Positions 13,387 through 18,662 of a DNA stretch of 18,693 nucleotides are shown here, piece after piece. The stretch is from GWC2-37-13 sp964564535. GTDB lineage: Bacteria; Patescibacteriota; Microgenomatia; UBA1406; GWC2-37-13. Location: the NCBI GenBank assembly GCA_964564535.1, contig CAZMBH010000018.1, positions 1-18,693 of the forward strand, in the 5' to 3' direction. The notes under the pieces are model-generated. The model did not search any database. It was given only the letters and a program-made list of their open reading frames with translations, and was not told where the DNA came from. Made by a program: the position numbers and the translations under genes. Positions within the stretch are counted from its first letter, which is position 1, and each line of letters starts with the position of its first letter.

Positions 13387-14367
13387 TTATTTTTTATACG
13401 CAGGAAAACCGTCAATACTTTTTGCATTAAGGACGCTATTTTTGATTGCTTTCATCAATGCATCAGCCGCTCCCAGCCCGATCATATCAACCTGAGTCAA
13501 TGGATTCATATAAGAGATATCTTTTCTTTCGCCATTGTGGGAGGAAACCGCAAAGACAATATCTCCATCCATCATTGTGTGAACCGGCATAATCGCCCGA
13601 GCCATTCCGTCATGGGCCAGTTCAGCTACTTTCATAAGTTGGAAATTATTTATAGCTGCGTTTGTCGCGATCACTGCTAAAGTGGTATTCATTTGAGCCA
13701 TATCAACCAATCCATATAGTGTATCTTTTCTCTTATCAATAATTTTTTGGTCCAAATCAAAGTCACCGCTATCTGAATAAAATTTATTATTATTGGGATT
13801 GACGACATCTCCAACGGAATTTGTAACAACAAATGCACCCACTAAAATATCATCGGGTAGTTTTGTCACTGCCATGCCAAAACCGCCCTTGATAAATTTT
13901 CCTTTAAACCATTTACCGGTCGTGGCTCCGGTGCCAACACCAATATTTCCCTGATCGACATTTGAGTAACTAGCATTCTTAGCGGCTTCATACCCGTCTT
14001 TTTTGTTCGCCTTCTTTTTACCCATCAATACTGCCAAGTCATAAATGACTGAAGCGGTGATGTAGGGAATAGAGCCGGATCGGGAAGCAATTCCTACTCC
14101 TTTTTCTTCAAGATATTGAAACACTCCAGAGACTGACTCTAACATCCCGTGAGTGCTTCCACCCGATAAAACAATTGAGTTAGTTGAAGTTGAGGACGAC
14201 TTAGGACCGAAATATGGAGCGCTGATAAAACCCGGCCATGAACCTCTGATCTCGATTCCGATTTCAGCACCTTTTTCGGCGATAAAAACTGTTGACCCGG
14301 TAAGATTTTCAAGGTCGGTAAAATGACCAATCTTTAATCCAAGCTTTTCTAAAGTTTTTTTATCCAT
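13387..14367 (-). CDS. P1-family peptidase, DmpA/S58-like N-terminal-nucleophile hydrolase
   Basis: This 326-aa enzyme belongs to the DmpA/BapA group (MEROPS S58), which cleave themselves to expose an N-terminal nucleophile and then release N-terminal residues from short peptides or beta-peptides. The start GLKIGHFTDLENLTGSTVFI is a family hallmark, as are VLSGGSTHGM, GNIGVGTGATTGKW and the processing site region MNTTLAVIATNA, where T228 after N227 is the likely nucleophile. AHDGMARAIMPVHTMMDGD follows in the expected place. No signal peptide is visible, so it is cytoplasmic. It lies 32 bases after a RibD-C-like gene and has a TGATATAAT promoter 9 nt before its ATG. Confidence 0.93.
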   Translation of the reverse strand: MDKKTLEKLGLKIGHFTDLENLTGSTVFIAEKGAEIGIEIRGSWPGFISAPYFGPKSSSTSTNSIVLSGGSTHGMLESVSGVFQYLEEKGVGIASRSGSIPYITASVIYDLAVLMGKKKANKKDGYEAAKNASYSNVDQGNIGVGTGATTGKWFKGKFIKGGFGMAVTKLPDDILVGAFVVTNSVGDVVNPNNNKFYSDSGDFDLDQKIIDKRKDTLYGLVDMAQMNTTLAVIATNAAINNFQLMKVAELAHDGMARAIMPVHTMMDGDIVFAVSSHNGERKDISYMNPLTQVDMIGLGAADALMKAIKNSVLNAKSIDGFPAYKK

Positions 14368-14376
14368 TAGAAAAAC

Positions 14377-14385
14377 ATTATATCA
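14377..14385 (-). promoter_or_regulatory. Extended -10 promoter (TGATATAAT) of the P1 peptidase
   Basis: The - strand carries TG-A-TATAAT ending 9 nt before the ATG at 14367. With a start 6-7 nt downstream of the box the leader would be only 2-3 nt. Confidence 0.55.
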
Positions 14386-14399
14386 AATAAAAATTTGAT

Positions 14400-15128
14400 T
14401 TATTTTTCATCAACTTTGGTTTCTTTTTTAACGTCGTAGAGTAAATGGAGATATGAATCTTTTAAAACTTCAAATTTAATTAATTTCAAGGATTTTATTT
14501 TTTCTAGATCCTTTTCGTTATGTAATGATTCACCACCAATCAGCGACTGGGTATCTTTTCCACCAATCAAACAAGGAGCAATGACAATTGATACATGATC
14601 GATTAAACCTTGCCTTATCCAAGCAGAGTTTATCGTGCCACCCGATTGAATGGTAATTTTATCGGCTCCATACTCTGATTTCATTTTATAAAGTAAATCG
14701 TAAAGATCGACTTTTTTATCATAAAAAATAATTACGATATTATCGTGTTTTGATTTTAATTTAAACGCCGGATGATCTTTATTAGTAGTTACAAGATAAA
14801 GAACTTTAACCCACTTAGCCAAATATTCAACACCTTTCTTATTTAGGTGAGGTTTATTATCAATAATTATAAAGCTACAACCCATTTTGATCGGTTCTTT
14901 TTCTCTGACGTTTACGCCAATTTTGACCATTACTCTTCCGGTATTAAACGAGAAAGGGTCTGTAGTTTTTTCTATTTCGTAGTACTGATGAAGACCTTCT
15001 TTTACACCGGAAATTCTTTTGAAGTCGAGGTCAACATCAAGCAAATCACTATCGCCAGTTGAAATTTTACCATCCAATGATTCAATCAAAAATAACGTTG
15101 TCTCCGCCCTCTTTTTTTGGTTTTTCAC
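14400..15128 (-). CDS. RibD C-terminal-like reductase, 242 aa
   Basis: This second member of the RibD_C/DHFR fold is longer than the one at 9898-10428. Signs of the family are TLFLIESLDGKISTGDSD at the N-terminus and the late block ITIQSGGTINSAWIRQGL followed by IDHVSIVIAPCLIGG. A middle insertion (about residues 30-85) with PFSFNTGRVMVKIGVNVREK is not part of the shorter protein. It has no deaminase domain. A nucleotide- or pterin-type reductase is likely; the substrate is unknown. The start is GTG at 15128; the nearby ATG at 15130 is out of frame and runs at once into TGA. A TGATATACT box ends 6 nt before the GTG, supporting it. Confidence 0.82.
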   Translation of the reverse strand: MKNQKKRAETTLFLIESLDGKISTGDSDLLDVDLDFKRISGVKEGLHQYYEIEKTTDPFSFNTGRVMVKIGVNVREKEPIKMGCSFIIIDNKPHLNKKGVEYLAKWVKVLYLVTTNKDHPAFKLKSKHDNIVIIFYDKKVDLYDLLYKMKSEYGADKITIQSGGTINSAWIRQGLIDHVSIVIAPCLIGGKDTQSLIGGESLHNEKDLEKIKSLKLIKFEVLKDSYLHLLYDVKKETKVDEK

Positions 15129-15134
15129 ATTTCA

Positions 15135-15143
15135 AGTATATCA
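15135..15143 (-). promoter_or_regulatory. Extended -10 promoter (TGATATACT) next to a REP palindrome
   Basis: TG-A-TATACT on the - strand ends 6 nt before the GTG start at 15128. The REP palindrome of RAYT unit 2 begins one base beyond the TG (15145), so it replaces the normal -35 region. Confidence 0.55.
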
Positions 15144-15144
15144 A

Positions 15145-15177
15145 ATGAGGTCCGTCCTCATTTAGGACGGACCTCAT
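15145..15177. repeat. REP palindrome, downstream side of RAYT 2
   Basis: A perfect 14-bp inverted repeat, arms 15145-15158 and 15164-15177. Compared with the palindrome at 12133, an A-T pair in the stem has become G-C on both arms (TAAGG/CCTTA to TGAGG/CCTCA), a double change that keeps pairing. AGAGAGTCC again lies between it and the RAYT stop. Confidence 0.9.
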
Positions 15178-15191
15178 ATAAGAGAGTCCCT

Positions 15192-15896
15192 TTAATCTAT
15201 AAATAGATCTCTATAGGTTTTCGGAATTTTCTTTTCTTTTTCCATACTATTTTCAACAAATTTTTTATACAAATTAGCAGAAAATGTTTTATTTTCAATA
15301 AAGATGCTCGTTAAAAAATTTATTTTTAACCAACTGATTGTCACTTTTTTTAAATATGCCGGATAGCTACTCCAGGGATATGCATCCAGCGATTGTCCGG
15401 TAACTAACAGTTCCTTAGGATTAAGATGAATATACCTACTTAAATCCAATAAATATTCTGTATTTTGGATTAGTACTGCTTTATATCTCCCTTGAAATAA
15501 AGGGCCAACTCTTTTATATTTTTTATTAAAATATTTTGAATATTTAGTAATTAAACTACGCATAAAAAATTCTATTTCTTTTTTATTTTTTTGTTTCAGC
15601 TCAAGATGAAAATGATTTGGCATTAGCACATAGCTTATAAGGTCAATTTTATTGTAAAAATTGTTTAATTTAAATATTTCTGAAATAAATTTATTTTGAT
15701 CTTCGTAGCTACCTTTTTTGTTTTTCTGAATGTCCTTAGCTGAATCAATTTTTGGCGATAAATAAATTTTTAGGTATGAAAGGAAAACTCGATAATCCTG
15801 TTCGTCAATAAAAATTTTTCTTTTTTCAACTCCACGATTATAGATGTGATAAAACCCGTTTTCAATATAAGTTTTTATTATATTTTTTGAGGGCAT
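15192..15896 (-). CDS. REP-associated tyrosine transposase (RAYT, Y1 HUH family), copy 2
   Basis: This 234-aa paralogue of copy 1 has an intact HUH motif (H95-F-H97 in VLMPNHFHLEL) and the nucleophile region TKYSKYFNKKYKRVGPLFQG with Y119 and Y122 as candidates. It differs most from copy 1 in the linker around residues 50-70 and at the C-terminus, while the catalytic blocks are nearly the same. It should nick and join REP-type single-stranded hairpins. The start lies three bases after the palindrome at 15900-15930, as in copy 1. No Shine-Dalgarno site is present. Confidence 0.93.
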   Translation of the reverse strand: MPSKNIIKTYIENGFYHIYNRGVEKRKIFIDEQDYRVFLSYLKIYLSPKIDSAKDIQKNKKGSYEDQNKFISEIFKLNNFYNKIDLISYVLMPNHFHLELKQKNKKEIEFFMRSLITKYSKYFNKKYKRVGPLFQGRYKAVLIQNTEYLLDLSRYIHLNPKELLVTGQSLDAYPWSSYPAYLKKVTISWLKINFLTSIFIENKTFSANLYKKFVENSMEKEKKIPKTYRDLFID

Positions 15897-15899
15897 ATT

Positions 15900-15930
15900 T
15901 AAGGACGGACCTGATTTAGGTCCGTCCTTA
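15900..15930. repeat. REP palindrome, upstream side of RAYT 2 (arm order reversed)
   Basis: A perfect 13-bp inverted repeat, arms 15900-15912 and 15918-15930, loop GATTT. The 5' arm is TAAGGACGGACCT. It lies between the RAYT 2 -10 box (TATAAA, 15937-15932) and its ATG. Confidence 0.9.
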
Positions 15931-15931
15931 T

Positions 15932-15937
15932 TTTATA
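15932..15937 (-). promoter_or_regulatory. -10-like box (TATAAA) of RAYT 2
   Basis: The context TTAGAGGTGTATAAAA on the - strand is shared with RAYT 1. The box stands one base from the palindrome, so the transcript should start within it. Confidence 0.4.
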
Positions 15938-15952
15938 CACCTCTAAAATTAA

Positions 15953-16020
15953 GTCTACCGCTTATAACCTACAAAAGTAGTTGATTAAACCGTCAGGAGA
16001 ATATATTTTTGAGGATAGAC
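15953..16020 (-). ncRNA. 68-nt structured element, copy 2
   Basis: The outer stem on the - strand is GTCTATC with GGTAGAC (one G-U), extended by an outer A-T pair. The 3' half ACTTTTGTAGGTTATAAGC is the same as in the other copies. The middle differs: AACTAC pairs with GTAGGTT around TTTT with one bulge, and CCTCA can pair with TGACGG. The element begins 14 nt after the stop of the 83-aa membrane protein gene. Confidence 0.5.
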
Positions 16021-16034
16021 TATTTGATTTGATA

Positions 16035-16286
16035 CTAGTGGAAAAAATAATTTATTATTCCTAGTAAAATAACTATTGTCACCATGATCGTTGTAACCAA
16101 AAGACCTACTTGTCCAGCCTTTTTATATGCTTTCCAAGACGAATAAATCCAAAATGGCTGAGAAATTAAATTGATTACCAACCCCCATTGAGGATATTTT
16201 AAGGCAATGGCAATTTGCGTACCGACCGTTAAAACCGGAATAGCTATCTGAGTAATTGTATTGAATAAATTTTTATCTTTTTTCAT
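16035..16286 (-). CDS. Small membrane protein, 83 aa, three helices
   Basis: I do not recognise the family with certainty. Three hydrophobic helices are visible: NTITQIAIPVLTVGTQIAIA, WGLVINLISQPFWIYSSW and LLVTTIMVTIVILLGIINYF. The middle part, with QPFWIYSSWKAYKKAGQ, faintly recalls PnuC- or SWEET/PQ-loop-type transporter repeats, but the match is too weak to assign. Its ATG lies 2 bases after the stop of the GNAT gene, so the two are cotranscribed and probably coupled. A 68-nt structured element begins 14 nt after its stop. Confidence 0.7.
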   Translation of the reverse strand: MKKDKNLFNTITQIAIPVLTVGTQIAIALKYPQWGLVINLISQPFWIYSSWKAYKKAGQVGLLVTTIMVTIVILLGIINYFFH

Positions 16287-16288
16287 AT

Positions 16289-17134
16289 TTAGCCAACTTC
16301 AAAAGTGGTTATTCCAAAAACTTTACTTAGATTAATTTCCGGTGATTTCTTAGTGTACATTCTAGCAGTTTCAAACATCGGACTCATTTTATATTTATAA
16401 ACCAATTCAAGAGCTTCTTTATTTACTTCAGGAATATCCAAAAATATTGGGGAACCTGTGGCATAATTATTTAGTTTCTTAAAAAGTTTTTCTGCAATTA
16501 ATTTGCTATCAGCGAATAGAGGACCAATTTTATAACCGGTCACACATTTACGAATCATTCCGTATCCCATTAATTTATTATTTTTTATATAAACTAACGT
16601 TAAACTTTCCGGTTCAGCAATCCAGTATTTAAGAAACTGTGAACGGGAAACTGGAAAATATTGATCGTCATATTTAACTAAATCTGTAAAAGGAATTAAG
16701 TTCGCTTTTATAATATTGTCGTCATTAATTTGATATTTTTTTCCCGTTCCCTGATAACGAATATTCCTGTGAGCAAGTTTAAATCCTGATTTTTTATAAT
16801 TTTCTTGTTGAGCCAGTACACCATCTAAGCCAATATTTTGATTTTTTAGATAATCAATAGCTTTATTCCAAATTTTAATTCCGTATCCTTTACTTCGGTG
16901 TTTAGAATGGACAATATAAAAGCCAATGAATCCAAAGTCTTTTCCATATGATACAGCTGAGATACATGAAATTGGTTTACCATCGAGAAAACCCATAAAA
17001 AATCCCTGAGGGTCAGTGTTAAAAAAAGCATCTCTATCATAAAGTCCTGGGTTCCATCCCTCGGATGCCGCCCAAGAAATAGCAAGATCTAGATCCGATT
17101 TTGTCATTTGACGAACAACATATTTGTTTTTCAC
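16289..17134 (-). CDS. GNAT-family N-acetyltransferase with tandem domains, 281 aa
   Basis: This enzyme would transfer an acetyl group from acetyl-CoA to an amine of unknown identity. The N-terminal GNAT domain (~1-125) has the acetyl-CoA pyrophosphate loop R80-S-K-G83-Y-G85 in HSKHRSKGYGIKIW, after strands SCISAVSYG and FIGFYIV. The C-terminal half (~135-281), with YWIAEPESLTLVYIKNN and GYGMIRKCVTGYKIGPLFAD, resembles the second, degenerate domain of YitH-like acetyltransferases. The start is GTG at 17134, backed by a TGTTATACT box 9 nt upstream. It leads the two-gene unit with the 83-aa membrane protein. Confidence 0.88.
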   Translation of the reverse strand: MKNKYVVRQMTKSDLDLAISWAASEGWNPGLYDRDAFFNTDPQGFFMGFLDGKPISCISAVSYGKDFGFIGFYIVHSKHRSKGYGIKIWNKAIDYLKNQNIGLDGVLAQQENYKKSGFKLAHRNIRYQGTGKKYQINDDNIIKANLIPFTDLVKYDDQYFPVSRSQFLKYWIAEPESLTLVYIKNNKLMGYGMIRKCVTGYKIGPLFADSKLIAEKLFKKLNNYATGSPIFLDIPEVNKEALELVYKYKMSPMFETARMYTKKSPEINLSKVFGITTFEVG

Positions 17135-17143
17135 GTCAGGAAT

Positions 17144-17152
17144 AGTATAACA
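17144..17152 (-). promoter_or_regulatory. Extended -10 promoter (TGTTATACT) of the GNAT gene
   Basis: TG-T-TATACT on the - strand ends 9 nt before the GTG at 17134, in the 28-base gap after the preceding gene. It supports the GTG as start. Confidence 0.5.
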
Positions 17153-17162
17153 AGAAAATTAA

Positions 17163-17471
17163 TTACTTATCAATCAAGTAGCCTAAAGAAGATCCGAGAA
17201 TTAACGTCATTATAAAAATAGGGATTAATGCAACTGGTTGTTTCCAGCCAATAAGAAATAAAGAGGGTAATAAGATTAGAAAAGAAATTAATATTCCCTT
17301 CTTTATTCCTTTTATTTTAATATTTGTCGTTGCGATGAAAAATCCAGAAATAATCCAAAAAGAAAAAGCGGAAAAGTTTGCATCCCAAGTTAATTTTTGA
17401 ATTATCATTGGAATAACATCAATGACACCCGCGACTACTCCTAGTAAAATTCCAAGCTTAGTTTTTTTCAT
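17163..17471 (-). CDS. Small membrane protein of unknown function, 102 aa
   Basis: Four hydrophobic stretches are visible: LGILLGVVAGVIDVIPMII, FSFWIISGFFIATTNI, GILISFLILLPSLFLIGW and LIPIFIMTLILGSSLGYLI. They are separated by short, partly basic loops. No known family is recognised. It is the last gene of a three-gene run of tiny membrane proteins (62, 37 and 102 aa) on the - strand, 15 bases after the 37-aa gene, which suggests a common complex or locus, though this is inference. Confidence 0.7.
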   Translation of the reverse strand: MKKTKLGILLGVVAGVIDVIPMIIQKLTWDANFSAFSFWIISGFFIATTNIKIKGIKKGILISFLILLPSLFLIGWKQPVALIPIFIMTLILGSSLGYLIDK

Positions 17472-17486
17472 ACAAACAATAACATT

Positions 17487-17600
17487 CTATTTATTTTTTT
17501 TCTTTAAAGTTGGATATAATACCAAAATCGAAATAGTTAAAAGCATTATTGCTCCAACAATATAAAATACTTTTAACCAAGACAGGTCATTTATATTCAT
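17487..17600 (-). CDS. Very small single-pass membrane protein, 37 aa
   Basis: This frame reads MNINDLSWLKVFYIVGAI and continues as one hydrophobic helix to about residue 28, ending PTLKKKNK. Its ATG overlaps the TGA of the 62-aa gene in an ATGA (17597-17600), the same coupling used by several larger genes here, and the next gene starts 15 bases after its stop. The acidic outside/basic inside ends fit an N-out single-pass protein. The function is unknown. Confidence 0.55.
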   Translation of the reverse strand: MNINDLSWLKVFYIVGAIMLLTISILVLYPTLKKKNK

Positions 17601-17785
17601 TTAAGTAAAAATAAATTTATAAATATTGAAAGAAATGATAGTGATAAACCAACTATCACTATAGAATAGTTTATCATGTTTCCAGTAAAAAAAGGCGTTA
17701 CAATTGTGGTAAAAAATACAACTCCAATATTACTAATAAATTCTGATAGCCTGTTTAATAGACGTTTATTAAACTCTAGATTCAT
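17597..17785 (-). CDS. Small two-helix membrane protein, 62 aa
   Basis: After a short polar N-terminus (MNLEFNKRLLNRLSEF) two hydrophobic helices follow: IGVVFFTTIVTPFFTG and INYSIVIVGLSLSFLSIFIN. I choose ATG 17785 rather than an in-frame GTG at 17821 for two reasons. TATTCT ends 6 nt before this ATG, as at other genes here. The GTG also falls inside the 68-nt element. The first gene of a coupled membrane-protein trio; no family is recognised. Confidence 0.6.
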   Translation of the reverse strand: MNLEFNKRLLNRLSEFISNIGVVFFTTIVTPFFTGNMINYSIVIVGLSLSFLSIFINLFLLK

Positions 17786-17791
17786 AAATAA

Positions 17792-17797
17792 AGAATA
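17792..17797 (-). promoter_or_regulatory. -10-like box (TATTCT) deciding the 17785 start
   Basis: TATTCT on the - strand ends 6 nt before the ATG at 17785. A 68-nt structured element lies 18 bases further upstream. Confidence 0.35.
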
Positions 17798-17815
17798 AGT
17801 AAGAAGTTTTTTAAT

Positions 17816-17883
17816 GTCCACCGCTTATAACCTACAAAAGTATGTTTTTAGGTTATTAAAAGAATATAATTTTGACGATAGAC
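17816..17883 (-). ncRNA. 68-nt structured element, copy 3 (no RAYT attached)
   Basis: On the - strand GTCTATCG pairs with CGGTGGAC in eight pairs including two G-U. The internal hairpin AACCTAAAAA with TTTTGTAGGTT around CATAC has ten pairs and one bulged G, the best of the three copies. It starts 35 nt after the stop of the 230-aa gene and is not linked to any REP palindrome or transposase gene, so the element can exist on its own. Confidence 0.5.
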
Positions 17884-17918
17884 CACAGAAACTGTTGAGG
17901 CTAAAAAAATTTAAAAAC

Positions 17919-18611
17919 TTAACTTATTTTTTTTAGGAGATTCTCTCTGTGATATTTAACATTCCTCGAATTTGTTGCGAAATCTAAAAAGATATTTACT
18001 CCATCTAGAATTCCAAGCTTAAGTCTAACAATATAAGTTATGCCATTTATAATAGCAATACGATATGACTTAATCTCTCCTCCAAAATATTTTTTAATTA
18101 AATTTTCAATTTCGGAAGCATTTAATTTTGTATCAACGTCAATTTGAATGTGAGGTAAAAATTCATCATAATTTTCTTTACTTTTTTCAACTGGAACAAA
18201 TTCAACTAGAGAATTTTGCCAATTATTTGTATTTCCCATAAACAACCATAATCCAAAATCGTTTGATTCTTCTTCATATAAATGAAAGTTTGTTTTCTGA
18301 ACTAATTTTATCAACCTTTGCCTTTCATCATTTTTAGAAGCAACCAGATAACCAAATCCAAAATGATTAAGTCTAACAATCGATCCATTATCATTTAAGT
18401 AACCTAAAAAAAAATTTAATAAATTAAAATCAATTATTTTATCTTCTAACTTGCTTTTTTGATCAATAAATGTCAGGGGATTACCAATTGTGGTGAATAT
18501 TTCTTTTTCCGAAAAATTGAAAAGGTCTAGTTTATTAAAATCTAGGTTTTTATTTGAAGATAAAATATCAATTATCAACTTCAAGGTTTTAAGAAGTTTT
18601 TGATTAGCCAT
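17919..18611 (-). CDS. Hypothetical protein, 230 aa
   Basis: I do not recognise this family. The protein is soluble, with a helical N-terminal third (KLLKTLKLIIDILSS) and a mixed alpha/beta remainder. Notable blocks are IVRLNHFGFGYLVASKNDE, then NDFGLWLFMGNTNNWQNSLV followed by EFVPVEK, and LPHIQIDVDTKLNASEIEN. There are no cysteines, membrane helices or signal peptide. The Asp/Glu/His spacing in HIQIDVDT hints at a beta strand with metal or phosphate contact but is not enough for an assignment. Its promoter is a clear TGTTATAAT 7 nt before the ATG, next to a REP remnant, and a 68-nt element follows its stop. Confidence 0.7.
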   Translation of the reverse strand: MANQKLLKTLKLIIDILSSNKNLDFNKLDLFNFSEKEIFTTIGNPLTFIDQKSKLEDKIIDFNLLNFFLGYLNDNGSIVRLNHFGFGYLVASKNDERQRLIKLVQKTNFHLYEEESNDFGLWLFMGNTNNWQNSLVEFVPVEKSKENYDEFLPHIQIDVDTKLNASEIENLIKKYFGGEIKSYRIAIINGITYIVRLKLGILDGVNIFLDFATNSRNVKYHRENLLKKIS

Positions 18612-18618
18612 GATTCAT

Positions 18619-18627
18619 ATTATAACA
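18619..18627 (-). promoter_or_regulatory. Extended -10 promoter (TGTTATAAT) of the 230-aa gene
   Basis: TG-T-TATAAT on the - strand ends 7 nt before the ATG at 18611. The degenerate REP starts 3 bases further upstream, the same layout as at ung and the 15128 gene. Confidence 0.55.
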
Positions 18628-18629
18628 AG

Positions 18630-18660
18630 TAAGGACGAACCCATTTAAAGAGAGTCCTTT
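18630..18660. repeat. Degenerate REP remnant
   Basis: TAAGGACGAACCC (18630-18642) resembles one arm of the REP palindrome. It is followed, after TTTAA, by AGAGAGTCCTT, the same string that lies between REP and RAYT stop in both intact units. The second arm is missing. No transposase gene follows before the window ends, so this is a solo or decayed unit end. Confidence 0.6.
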
Positions 18661-18662
18661 TT

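Larger units (their letters stand above)
15145..16020 (-). mobile_element. RAYT unit 2: REP - transposase - inverted-order REP - 68-nt element
   Basis: An 876-bp unit built exactly like unit 1: palindrome, RAYT gene, palindrome with swapped arms, 22-base spacer and 68-nt element. It sits in the same orientation, between the RibD-C-like gene and an 83-aa membrane protein gene. Both its protein and its repeats have diverged from unit 1, so the arrangement is older than a recent copy event. Confidence 0.65.

Noticed and set aside
13330..13680. 116-aa + strand frame over the P1 peptidase end
   Set aside because: Antisense of the well-supported P1 peptidase and the half-size transporter gene.
12133..15930. 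Repeated palindromes as a CRISPR array
   Set aside because: Only four copies in two pairs separated by ~0.7-2.2 kb, no regular spacers and no cas genes. They flank RAYT genes and behave as REPs.
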